Assembly: GCA_026182355.1 (NCBI GenBank)
Contig: JAPFBL010000238.1
Coordinates: 372,001 to 436,000, forward strand
Direction of reading: 5' to 3'
Length of the DNA stretch: 64,000 bases
Source: Hermatobates lingyangjiaoensis
Taxonomy: Eukaryota > Arthropoda > Insecta > Hemiptera > Hermatobatidae
In this document: piece by piece, positions 44,471 through 53,539 of the stretch
How positions within the stretch are numbered: position 1 is the stretch's first letter
How the letters are laid out: each line of letters starts with the position of its first letter
The notes under the pieces: model-generated
Told to the model about the DNA's origin: nothing
Seen by the model: only the letters and a program-made list of their open reading frames with translations
The model's database searches: none
Program-made: the position numbers and the translations under genes

Positions 44471-45450
44471 ACACCTTGCTACAATTTAACTGTATAATAC
44501 ACTTTATTATGGAGCTAAGGTCATAATAAAATTGAAAATAACAATTCAAAGGTAAATGTGTATTAATATAAAATATATCATTACGAAATAATATTCTCCA
44601 GACAACACTGATTATCAAAATGCTCTACTCAGTAGAAATAACTAAATCTTAACTCATGTTAAATAAAAAATTACAAATATATTAATAAACGAAACTTGTA
44701 TTTTCAAATATATTTATTTAAATTGGTCTGTTATTATTTATAATTTAGGAAGTCATTCAAATTTTACTTAATTTAATTAAAAATTATTACAATTTTTATG
44801 TTTATAATATATTTATTAATAGTAGATTTCATTGGAGTATACTCCATATTGTTGTCTAGCAGTTCCTGCTAAGTCAGTATACACTGTTATTAAAAAATGA
44901 GGAATATTTATTTGTAATGCAGGGTAACATTATGAATTTTGTTTAAACTATTATTAGTTTTTCCGCTTGTTGTTTATGTGCTGACCTCTAATGTTGGTCA
45001 TTATTATTTCAAGTACGTTGAAAGCACCGACTGGAGACACTTTCATTTTAGCAATGAATTATTCATAGGTAAGGCGGTTAGCGTCAGGATGAGAGAGGCT
45101 TATCTTTGGCATAATACTGGGATTGTCAGTTATTGGAAGGCTTTAGGTTGAGTGGAGATGAATGGGGAGGGATTAGCACAGGTAAAACTCAATGGAAACG
45201 ACCATACGACAGTGGAGGCTGGCAAATGCCATCTCCCAGAACACACTTTTATTTTCAAAACTACCAATAATATTGGCAAAAATACCGAAAAATTGCGACA
45301 AATATTAACTATGTTCTGTACGTATTTATGATTAAGAGTTATACCTAAACTATAAACAACATGACTGTTTATGTTACTATCAAATAAGGATTATAAGTTC
45401 ACATCATATAATGTAAGAGCAAATCTTACAATGGATTTTGATTTATGATA
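44471..45450. other. Anonymous DNA
   Basis: A slightly GC-richer patch at 45060-45240 has open frames on the + strand (such as TGKTQWKRPYDSGGW) but no splice context or recognised family. Confidence 0.4.
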
Positions 45451-45663
45451 CCGCACACGCACACACACACATCACACACACACACCCGCACACGCACACG
45501 CACACACACACAGACACACACACACACATACACACATCTTTTAATTAGTTTTAATCACCTTATTTTAATAGTTGGTTGTCTTTTTTGGTAAAAATTTCTA
45601 TAGCTATATTTATATCTAGGTTGGGCACTAATTTTAAGACACAGAAACACACACACACACAGA

Positions 45664-45711
<48 letters not shown>

Positions 45712-45835
45712 TGTCACTCACATACACACACTTCTTTTAATTAGTTTTAATTGCCTTCTTTCAATAGTTGATTATCTTTTTTTGCAACAATTTCTATAGC
45801 TATATTTATATCTCGGTTGGACACTAATATTGAAT
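45451..45835 (+). repeat. Duplicated 190-bp block with (CA)n and (CT)n
   Basis: TTTTAATTAGTTTTAAT..CTATAGCTATATTTATATCT..GGTTGG occurs at 45539-45630 and 45735-45823. (CA)n precedes it at 45453-45537, and (CT)n lies between at 45666-45710. Confidence 0.85.
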
Positions 45836-46715
45836 TTTATTTAAAAAAAAATGGTTGTTCTTTCTACTTTGAGACAATTTGTGTAAATATTAATAATTTT
45901 ATTTATGGGGGCTTTTGTTTTTATTTTTTTCATTTATTTTCTCCTGTTTTTTTCAAGGTTCTACTTTTTTTCATGTGCACTTTTGATTATCCATCGTGTG
46001 AATGATTCTCAAGATATTCGACATATAGGCTTTCTCTCTATAGTAATTCCTTTTACGCTAAGATGCTTTTTAAATAAAAATTTATCTTTATGTGGATTTC
46101 ACTTTCTTTCCGGATTCTATTCTATAGATTTCATTTTAAAGTTTACAAATTTCTTTGGAAATAATTTGTATTATTGAATAATTTTCTATCTTCACGGACT
46201 TTGAAACAAGTAAACCAGTCAAAATCACGAGATCCAAGTTCGTCATGATTGGTGTGCATTTTATATACTATAAGTAAAACATAGTTTATTTAGATTATTT
46301 CAAAGTTTTACTTCAATATCTTAATCTAATTTTACTCAATCTTCCATCATTTGTTTGATTTGCTTTTCTAACAAAATTGCAAAGTTACACAATGTAATAT
46401 AAAACGGTTGCTCATAATGTTAAATTAATACGTGATTTCCTTTATTTTGGTTATTCTTTAAAGCCAAGTATACTGTAGGAAGGTTTCTCGCATAAGAGAC
46501 ATTATAGAAGGCTCTATTGATTGTTCATTAAAGTAATAATCAATCACCTTTGATGACTAGATTAAAGGCTGTCGAGTCACCATTCCTAATAGTTGCCTTG
46601 TCTGGCCGCATGTTTGGTTAGTATTATTCCCCTGTTACCTCTTCTGATACTTAACTTCTATTTAATTAAAGCACACCTATTCACATCAAACAATTGAAAC
46701 ATCCTAAAGGTTTTG

Positions 46716-46720
<5 letters not shown>
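45836..46720. other. Anonymous AT-rich DNA
   Basis: Overlapping T-rich open frames at 45817-46177 encode hydrophobic, Phe-rich peptides expected from poly-T DNA; not called as genes. Confidence 0.5.

Positions 46721-46746
<26 letters not shown>
46721..46746. repeat. (TA)n microsatellite
   Basis: TA run abutting the family K palindrome. Confidence 0.95.
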
Positions 46747-46748
46747 GG

Positions 46749-47172
46749 ATTAATTTACCACAATGAAAACAATTTTTGAAACAATGCTCTAAGGCCTTTC
46801 GTTAACACATCGTCAGAGAGCAAGTGAACTAAAAAAAATTTTATATTCACAAATATAAAAATCTTTATATATATATATATAAAAACTAGAATTTAAAAAG
46901 AACACATAGAAAGGAAATCACTGAACTCACTACTATATTTCGATGTCCTCGTCTTCAGGAAAAGAAATGAATCGCTCCAAAGGCTGATAACGACTGTATG
47001 TTTTCAAAGGCTGTATATATATATTATTCAAGAGCGAATAGGGTTCTGTGTTATCGATCATTTTAAGAACGTGTTTTTTTTTTTAGTTCACTTGCTCTCT
47101 GACGATGTGTTAACGAAAGGCCTTAGAGCATTGTTTCAAAAATTGTTTTCATTGTGGTAAATTAATCCATCT
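46749..47172. mobile_element. Family K palindrome split by nested insertions
   Basis: The left arm (46749-46834) and right arm (47083-47172) are inverted copies: GGATTAATTTACCACAATG / CATTGTGGTAAATTAATCC. Each has CTGACGA-T-GTGTTAAC-GAAAGGCC (+ strand 47099-47121, - strand 46796-46818). Between them lie a - strand pseudo-LTR arm (46878-46985) and a 63-bp block (47018-47080) also found at 48820-48883. Confidence 0.8.
46878..46985 (-). mobile_element. Nested pseudo-LTR arm with donor and acceptor-like sites
   Basis: On the - strand CTGAAGA-C-GAGGACATC-GAAATATAGTA, then GTGAGT (plus 46925-46930), T-rich sequence and TTAAATTCTAG ending at 46886: a 45-nt intron-like segment. Same plan as 6340-6432. 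Confidence 0.6.
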
Positions 47173-47215
47173 ATTATATCAAGTGTTATTTTGATTATTA
47201 TTCATATATATATAT

Positions 47216-47402
47216 GACGGTTTCCTGCCGTTGTGTTTCCGGCGTGCTTGGTCGCCCTTTCTCTCTTTTCTCCTGAAGACGGATCATCCGAAAATTTGAG
47301 TTTGTAAGTGTGTCTCTTTCTCTGTGTGTTGCTTTTCTTCGTTTGTGAACTGATTTGCGTCCAGTTTGGATCGTTTTTTCGAATGTTAAGTGGATATATA
47401 TA
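47216..47402 (+). mobile_element. Family C arm with intact 61-nt intron-like segment
   Basis: CTGAAGA-C-GGATCATCC-GAAAATTTGAGTTT (47273-47303), donor GTAAGTGTG (from 47304), branch-like CTGAT (47350-47354) and acceptor TTGCGTCCAG (ending 47364), then TTTGGATCGTTTTTTCG. Other copies: 55646-55730 and 56503-56690 (donor and acceptor mutated). Confidence 0.75.
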
Positions 47403-47512
47403 TATATATATATATATGATCAAACCACAATATGAAACGGGAAAACAAGACTAGGATCTTTCAACATCCTATTCAAAATATCCTAAAGGTTTTGGATATA
47501 TATATATATATA
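47403..47512. repeat. (TA)n tracts with a family J end fragment
   Basis: GATCAAACCACAATATGAAACG..GATCTTTCAAC between TA runs (47397-47417 and 47497-47512). Confidence 0.8.
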
Positions 47513-47950
47513 CAATAAAATAAAAAACGAAGGAAACACACAGAAAGACACAGACATAACTCACATCGATATTTCGACAATCGTCGTCATCAGGAGGTGC
47601 GAAGAGCGAAGAGCGAAGAGTCCCGCAGGAAGACAGGGCGGTACTGAACTCGGAAACCGCAGCCAGTACCCCACCACTTACCACCAAGCGGGGGAAGGGA
47701 GGGAAGGAAGGAAATGAAGAGCCAAATTAAGACGTACTTCCCCCGCTTGGTGGTAAGTGGTGGGGTACTGGCTGCGGTTTCCGAGTTCAGTACCGCCCTG
47801 TCTTCCTGCGGGACTCTTCGCTCTTCGCTCTTCGCACCTCCTGATGACGACGATTGTCGAAATATCGATGTGAGTTATGTCTGTGTCTTTCTGTGTGTTT
47901 CCTTCGTTTTTTATTTTATTATAAAAAAGTCCGCTGGGCCGTTTCTTTTA

Positions 47951-47955
<5 letters not shown>
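47513..47955. mobile_element. Near-perfect palindrome, family D, 185-bp arms
   Basis: The left arm (47513-47697) and right arm (47737-47921) look identical on inspection, with a 39-nt loop. The + arm: CTGATGA-CGACGATTGTCG-AAATATCGAT (47841-47869), then GTGAGT (47870). The 3' extension continues AAAAAAG-TCCGCTGGGCCG to (TA)n. Proximal arm parts are GC-rich (GGTGGGGTACTGGCTGC). Lack of divergence implies a recent insertion or arm homogenisation. Open frames here mirror each other across the palindrome and are not genes. Confidence 0.9.

Positions 47956-47987
<32 letters not shown>
47956..47987. repeat. (TA)n microsatellite
   Basis: TA run at the 3' end of the family D element. Confidence 0.95.
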
Positions 47988-47989
<2 letters not shown>

Positions 47990-48410
47990 ATGATCAAACG
48001 ACAATATGAAATGAGAAAACAATACTAATTTCTTTCAACATCCTATTCAAAACATCCCAAAGGTTTTGGATTTATATATATATTGGTATAAATAGACAGC
48101 AGATCCTCTTTTAAACAGGCATCATTAAAATTAACCGCAGTCTCGGCATTCACGATCTTAAGACTGAGAGATTCGATCGTACGAACTAACCTACTGCTGA
48201 CAGGGTTCAACTGGAAAAGTAGTTGGCCAAGTGAATATTAAATTAAAATCGATGACTCATGCTTAGTCATTGCTATTAATAGATTAAAAGAATTCGTAGA
48301 GGTTAATATAAAGAGAAGGTCAAAGGTGAATAATGAACAAGAAACAAGCGGTTAGAATAAAAGAGTTGAAAGGTCAACGGTATATCAATACGTATCAATA
48401 TATAACCCAA
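47988..48410. other. Family J end fragment, then anonymous DNA
   Basis: ATGATCAAACGACAATATGA (47993-48012) is a family J end. The stretch 48090-48410 is anonymous. Confidence 0.5.
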
Positions 48411-48534
48411 CAAAACAGTTGAGTTTTTGACTCTGACGAAGACCGCTCGTTACAGTTGAAAGATCTTAGTCTTGTTTTCCCATTTCATATTGTGGTTTAA
48501 TCATTGATTGTTATTTCACATGTTTATGTGAAAT

Positions 48535-48540
<6 letters not shown>
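48411..48540 (+). mobile_element. Family J single arm
   Basis: CTGACGA-A-GACCGCTCGTTACAGTT-GAAAG (48431-48460), then the usual arm to ATGTGAAATCTTTATATA. No left arm. Confidence 0.75.

Positions 48541-48573
<33 letters not shown>
48541..48573. repeat. (TA)n microsatellite
   Basis: TA run between two family J copies. Confidence 0.95.
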
Positions 48574-48574
<1 letters not shown>

Positions 48575-48579
<5 letters not shown>

Positions 48580-48805
48580 TCAAACCACAATAAGAAATGG
48601 GAAAACAAGACTAAGATCTTTCAACCGTAACAAGAAGTCTTCGTCAGAGTCAAAAACCAAACTGAGTTTTTAGCTCTGGTTCAGTTTGGTTTTTGACTCT
48701 GACGAAGACCGCTTGTTACGGTTGAAATATCTTAGTCTTGTTTTCCCATTTCTTATTGTGGTTTGATCATTGATTGTTATTTCACATGTTTATGTGAAAT
48801 CTATA
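48575..48805. mobile_element. Family J palindrome, full length
   Basis: Inverted arms around a short centre (GAGTTTTTAGCTCTGG). The + arm carries CTGACGA-A-GACCGCTTGTTACGGTT-GAAAT (48697-48726). (TA)n on both sides, so any target duplication would be hidden in TA repeats. Confidence 0.85.
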
Positions 48806-48819
48806 TATATATTTATATA

Positions 48820-48885
48820 TATATTATTCAAGAGCGAATAGGGTTCTGTGTTATCGATCATTTTAAGAACGTGTTTTTTTTTCTC
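48820..48885 (+). repeat. Duplicate of 47018-47080
   Basis: TATTCAAGAGCGAATAGGG..GAACGTGTTTTTTTT occurs at both places, each next to a TA-rich tract. Confidence 0.8.
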
Positions 48886-48989
48886 CTAAACAGTACACGG
48901 TGTTGGAAAGCGAACTGAAAGAGCAACTTTTCCAAGGACATATTAAGAAAAGATCTTTTAACTCTGAAAGATCATTAATAGATAAATTG

Positions 48990-49020
48990 AACTTTCGACC
49001 TCACTGGTCATCTTCAGGGT
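48990..49020 (-). other. Solitary hairpin motif
   Basis: CTGAAGA-T-GACCAGTGAGGTC-GAAAGTTC on the - strand: a perfect five-base stem between the two conserved halves. No partner arm found. Confidence 0.5.
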
Positions 49021-50589
49021 TATTAAACTAGAATATCACAGTAACAAATAGTAATACGAAGAAGCCAAAAAAAAAAGAAAGAATTTTGTTAGGAATAAAT
49101 AATAATACAGATAGCTCAATAATAGCAGCGATAAAAAGAACATACAATACCTAAAGGCTTTCCTCTAAAAAATCTCTCCTCTAACTATTCTATTTTGAAT
49201 AGTGTGAAAAACGTGTGTTCTACATCGCCTACTGCTTAGAAATATAGACACTGTAATGTCTGGTGCTTTCACATCTTGTATAAATTGGCGCGGACATATC
49301 CGTACCCCATGAGAAATTGCTTGATATAAACCCCACCTCTCCAAGACCTCTTCCAGCCCATAATCGCTTATCTGTAATTAGTTTAAAGTTCTAAGGTCCT
49401 CTAGCCTTGTGTTCTCAGACCTCTTGCTGTCTGTCCGGGATATCCTTCTATCTTTTATGTGAGATGATTCTCTATCGATTTCTTTTGTAAATACCCTCTC
49501 TTTCTCTCACCAGTAGGTTATCAGAATCCCTTGAATGTTAACAACATATAGTTACAACAATGAAGCACCTTCTGTGTTATTGTTAAGTTGTTTAACCGAA
49601 GTATTTCTGACCATCTGTCTTTGCCAAGTCTGAAGGAAAGCAATACAGTTAATCATCAGCATACATTTTAATACATTTTCAATAAATAAGTAATTTTTAC
49701 GTAATACATGATTTCATTCTAGGCTCAATAAAACTATGATTTTATAAAATTAATTAATTTATTTATTAATATATATTAAACCATATTAAATGGTTATGTA
49801 AATGATAAATGACATAGTGCATTTGGAATCACAGAAGTACCTATGTAATATGTTAAGTTCTATTTTAATGTGTCAAGAATAAGTCATCAAATTGCAACAA
49901 TTATTCTAAATTAAAAAAAATCATCTTCTCATTAACTTCTTAAGTTACAAAAATTACTACTTACAAAAGATACTTATCAGAAAGAAAATACTTATTTCGT
50001 AACAACTTATTTAAAAATAAATGCTCCAGTAAACATTTTGACTAAAACTTTCCGTTTTCAGTTCTAAAATAGAAAGCGCTAAAGCGAAAGAAGTTTCAAA
50101 AAAAAAAAAAATTAAAAGGCTATATATTTTATTAAAAGGACAGGGGGAAAGTTTTCTTTTAGCTAGGCTTCCAGGTCATGGATTCCTAATGGTTTTCTGC
50201 AGAGCCGCAAAAGAGAGTTGACAATCTGTGATTGTCACGGGACAACTCCGGTTAAACTTCAATAAATAAATATTTGTAATACAATTATAATTATATAAGC
50301 AAGTTTCTTTCTTATATCTGTTTTCACTATGAAAATTGTCAAATGACAATTGATTTGAATAGGAGAGGAAAAGTTCTATTAAATCTTTTCCTAGTATAGG
50401 TTCTGTGAAAATAAATCAAAAAAAGTTCATATATAATTGCGAAAAGAGTTTTTTTTTGGCACTTTTCTAATCACTTAAATAAGCCTTATTTCCTGTTTGT
50501 ATTAAACTACAGTGATATAACAATTTACGTCTTGAAATGATTTTTACGTGATGATTTTTCTCATCAAGATAAAATTTAATGGTATAAAC
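49021..50589. other. Anonymous AT-rich DNA
   Basis: No exon or repeat recognised. Confidence 0.5.
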
Positions 50590-50626
50590 AATGCGTTTCG
50601 AACACGTAGTGTTCTTCCTCAGGTAT
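50590..50626 (-). mobile_element. Family A hairpin fragment
   Basis: CTGAGGA-A-GAACACTACGTGTTC-GAAACGC on the - strand. A related tail (TACAATGAGTAAATAACACAT) appears on the + strand at 50907-50928. Confidence 0.6.
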
Positions 50627-50689
50627 TAACTAAAGGTGAGTGTCTGTGGTACAACTGACACTGATTGAAACTGACCGAGTTTTTACGAT

Positions 50690-50731
50690 TAAATTTTTAT
50701 ATTACGAAGACCATTTGTTACGGTTGAAAGA

Positions 50732-50776
<45 letters not shown>

Positions 50777-50880
50777 TTTTTCGTTGGAAATACGATCCGA
50801 AATAGACAAATATTGTTCAATGTAGAAAAAGAAACATAGAGAAATTATAAGCACACAGTTGCAGTCTATAATTTTCGTTT
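50690..50880. mobile_element. Family J and family B fragments around (TA)n
   Basis: ACGAAGACCATTTGTTACGG..GAAAGATC is a family J remnant. (TA)n runs 50732-50772. Then TTTTTCGTTGGAAATACGATC..GAAACATAGAGAAATTATAAG is a family B left arm ending near CAGTCTATAATTTTCG, without its hairpin. Confidence 0.65.
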
Positions 50881-51091
50881 ATTTTCATTTCATTATCTTT
50901 TTACACTACAATGAGTAAATAACACATAATACCATAACTGATTGCACTACGTTAAAATTGGTAAAATATGTAACATGTTAAAAGCAACATAATTAGACTA
51001 ACATATTTTGAAAAACCTGTTTTTTTCAAAAAATATTTTTTTATTAGTTCTGTATACGATTTTATTTAAATTAATTAGTTGTCTTGTAGTA
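50881..51091 (+). mobile_element. Family A tail leading into a PLE N-terminal fragment
   Basis: ATTATCTTTTTACACTACAA, then the family A tail (to about 50965), and AT-rich sequence running into the N-terminal codons at 51092. This adjacency ties family A to a PLE. Confidence 0.45.
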
Positions 51092-51305
51092 AGGCAAATA
51101 GAACATCTTTCTAAGAAGATTATTAATGCTGAAGCCGCTGTGCTTTTTAACAACACTTGTTTAAAAGAAGACTTGCTGCCAGTATACTCAAATATATTAT
51201 ATAATATATATATATATATATATATGTATATATGATTCCACAATAAACGCATATTATGAATATTGTTTGAGCATGTCCAAATATGTACTCATTTTGTTAT
51301 ATTTT
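51092..51305 (+). pseudogene. PLE ORF N-terminal fragment with internal (TA)n, copy a
   Basis: RQIEHLSKKIINAEAAVLF, then NNTCLKEDLLPVYSNI, then TA repeats, then ATGATTCCACAATAAACGC.. to about 51305. Nearly identical to 52438-52626, including the sequence beyond the TA tract. In this pair the repeat is internal to a shared duplicated block rather than the end of homology. Confidence 0.7.
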
Positions 51306-52137
51306 CTTAGTGTCTGTTAGTTTTCTGTTCTATTATACATTCATTTTATTGTTGTTATTTTTGAAAAATCTTGGCCAGTGCTATTAAACATAAATATTAT
51401 TATTATTAATAGTATTATTATTTACTAACTATACTTTAAATTTATTTTACTTTCATATCTTCTTGCTTGGTTGGATCAATGGACTAACAGATTAATAGAC
51501 TAACAGATTATCAGTTGGCGATTATATTGGAATGATATTCGAATGATACGTTAAACTTTATGTCTCGTATCAGTCTCAGAAGCTTTCAGATTGAATTATA
51601 AGTCAAAATATTGACATTTTATTGAAAAATTTTTTTTCTGTTGTTTTAAAAATCTACAGATTTATTTCTTTATATCCACACATAAAGTTTATTACTTTTG
51701 TAGCTTCAAATATAATACCAAAATATTAAGACTCTAGAAATAGTGGTTTAGGAGAAATAAGATGTAGTCTAAAAACGGGTTTTTGGCAAAAAAAACTTTC
51801 ACTATAATCCATAATTATAGTGAATATATATAATTCTTAAATCCCACTCCCATCATTCATAATTGCTCCCAAAGAATAAGGCTCATCAACACTATGAAGC
51901 CCATTTTTTTTGTAAAATATCACTTTGATCTATCAATGATTTTGGACTGTAGCGTGGCTACAAACATTGGATACATACTCACCCACCCACACAAATACAC
52001 ACACATCCACAGACAACATTAAAAAAACTTCAAGAAATGACTTCTGGAACCTCAAAACATGTAATTACATACTTGAAAATTTCGAGATCAATTATTTTCA
52101 TTATCACCGCACTTTACTTATAGTAAATTAAAATGGT
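51306..52137. other. Anonymous DNA
   Basis: AT-rich; no gene or repeat recognised. Confidence 0.5.
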
Positions 52138-52330
52138 GGCGTGGGTGCGCGCATGTAGCGCTGCTTTGACAGTTAAACGCTGCCACTATTTGAACTGCGC
52201 TAATTTATTTTGTTATTAATTTTTGGTTTATGTTTTAATTGTTTCGTTTTATTGTTTACTGTTTACCTGATGATGGCCAATGTGGCCGAAAGCTTGTTTC
52301 CCTTTAGTTTTTTAACCCAGTTTGTGTAGT
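52138..52330 (+). mobile_element. PLE pseudo-LTR with strong hairpin, upstream of N-terminal fragment b
   Basis: GC-rich start (GGCGTGGGTGCGCGCATG..), then CTGATGA-T-GGCCAATGTGGCC-GAAAGCTTG (52267-52296) with a six-base stem, then TTTTTTAACCCAG-TTTGTGTAG, an acceptor-like site. N-terminal PLE codons follow about 140 bp on. Confidence 0.65.
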
Positions 52331-52379
52331 GTCAAATATAGTTTGTTTCATTAGTTTTCTTCAAGATTGTTTTCCTATT

Positions 52380-52626
52380 CTTGTTATGGAATTAAGTAGA
52401 TTAATTTTTGAGCTACCAGTGAATTACAAGAAAATAATAAGGCAAATAGAACATCTTTCTAAGATTATTAATGCTGAAGCCACTGTGCTTTTTAACAACA
52501 CTTGTTTAAAAGAAAACTTGCTGCCAGTATACACAAATATATATATATGTATATATGATTCCACAATAAACGCATATTATAAATATTGTTTGAGCATGTC
52601 CAAATATGTACTCATTTTGTTATATT
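52380..52626 (+). pseudogene. PLE ORF N-terminal fragment with internal (TA)n, copy b
   Basis: MELSRLIFELPVNYKKIIR, then QIEHLSKIINAEATVLFNN, then TCLKENLLPVYTNIY into TATATA, then the same ATGATTCCACAATAAACGC.. as copy a. Slightly longer upstream than copy a and lying after an intact hairpin. Confidence 0.7.
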
Positions 52627-53215
52627 TATTCGTGATATTAAATACCATAATTTTATATAAGTGTGTTTTACTATTGAGATAAATAAAATGCAGCTTACAG
52701 TTCAACTAATGTGAAGTGTGTTTGTGTGACGAAGTGTTGTTGAGGGAGTTCATTAGTAACGACGCCAGGGGTAAAAACATTCAGGTCGCTGTTTGCGTTA
52801 TTCGCAAACCAACAATACAACTGTTGACAATTTTATAGTACCTGCAGACTAGCACACATCGTGAATACCTGAAGGATTTAAGGTATTAAGAGTTACATTT
52901 GAGCTAGAAATAGAGATACAAATGAGTTGTACAAGAGTTTTGTATTTGTATATTTGTAATTCATGTTAGAAAAATGAAGAAATTGTTGATCTTTGTTTTT
53001 CTCTTATTATAGTTTTATCTATGTCTTCAGTAAATTAAAAAAAAAGTTAATTTTATTGAGTAATTGTTTTGGGGGTATCTTAGGAATTTTAATAATCGAA
53101 TAGTAAAAAAAAATGTTGATAAAGTTCTATTTATGAAATATAATGACGTCGCGTGAATGGCATGCAGAATATAAGGATGGGTCAAGGTTTGGGTGACGTT
53201 AACTGGACACATAAG
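52627..53215. other. Anonymous; may include the 3' UTR of the - strand exon
   Basis: No repeat recognised. If the exon at 53219-53458 is real, its 3' UTR would lie in 53218 to about 53040. Confidence 0.4.
53052..53057 (-). terminator. AATAAA polyadenylation signal candidate
   Basis: CTCAATAAAATTAAC on the - strand, 162 bases after the stop of the candidate exon. The hexamer is frequent by chance in AT-rich DNA. Confidence 0.35.
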
Positions 53216-53218
53216 AGA

Positions 53219-53458
53219 TTAGCTAGGAGTGGAGGCTGAGGTGGAGAAGGGGCCGTCGCTAGGTGACGGCGTAGGGGGCTGTCGGAGGCGCGGGGGCGGT
53301 CGGAGGCGCGGGGGCGGTGACCAGTCTGCCTCCGGCTCCAGGCTCTCGCTCCTGTCTTCCGGCAAGTACTCCGTCAACTCTTGGTGTCGCAATTTTCTTT
53401 CGTCGCCCACAATCTTATCCTTTGAGGGTCCTTCAATTATCAACCAACTTCTCCTCTT
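53219..53458 (-). CDS. Candidate 3'-terminal coding exon, proline-rich C-terminus, unrecognised protein
   Basis: From an acceptor-like ATAATTTAAG (AG complement at 53459-53460) the - strand frame reads KRRSWLIIEGPSKDKIVGD, then ERKLRHQELTEYLPEDRSE, then a Pro/Arg segment with a duplicated PPPRLR, then SDGPFSTSASTPS and TAA at 53219-53221, about 79 codons. It is strongly G+C-rich against its surroundings, lacks stops in this frame and has codon use unlike the flanks. The opposite strand is also open, so strand choice rests on the plausible charged-then-proline-rich peptide, the acceptor and the downstream AATAAA. The acceptor has a poor pyrimidine tract. No family recognised; it could be a GC-rich repeat fragment. 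Confidence 0.4.
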   Translation of the reverse strand, partial: KRRSWLIIEGPSKDKIVGDERKLRHQELTEYLPEDRSESLEPEADWSPPPRLRPPPRLRQPPTPSPSDGPFSTSASTPS

Positions 53459-53539
53459 CTTAAATTATATAAATTTGCTGATATTCTTGAGAATTACGTC
53501 CAAGTATCGGTCCATATTAAATCATATAACTTCTTAACA

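Noticed and set aside
44939..45370. Small gene encoded by the 44939-45151 frame or the 45158-45331 frame
   Set aside because: Short overlapping frames, no splice signals, no recognised motif.
45817..46177. Membrane-protein-like frames rich in Phe and Leu
   Set aside because: Poly-T DNA gives such translations by chance; no supporting signal. The same applies to 9643-9894, 29485-29811 and 53725-54015.
47469..48028. Two identical proteins encoded on opposite strands (VVSGGVLAAVSEF..)
   Set aside because: Both come from the arms of the family D palindrome; identity follows from the inverted repeat, not from gene duplication.
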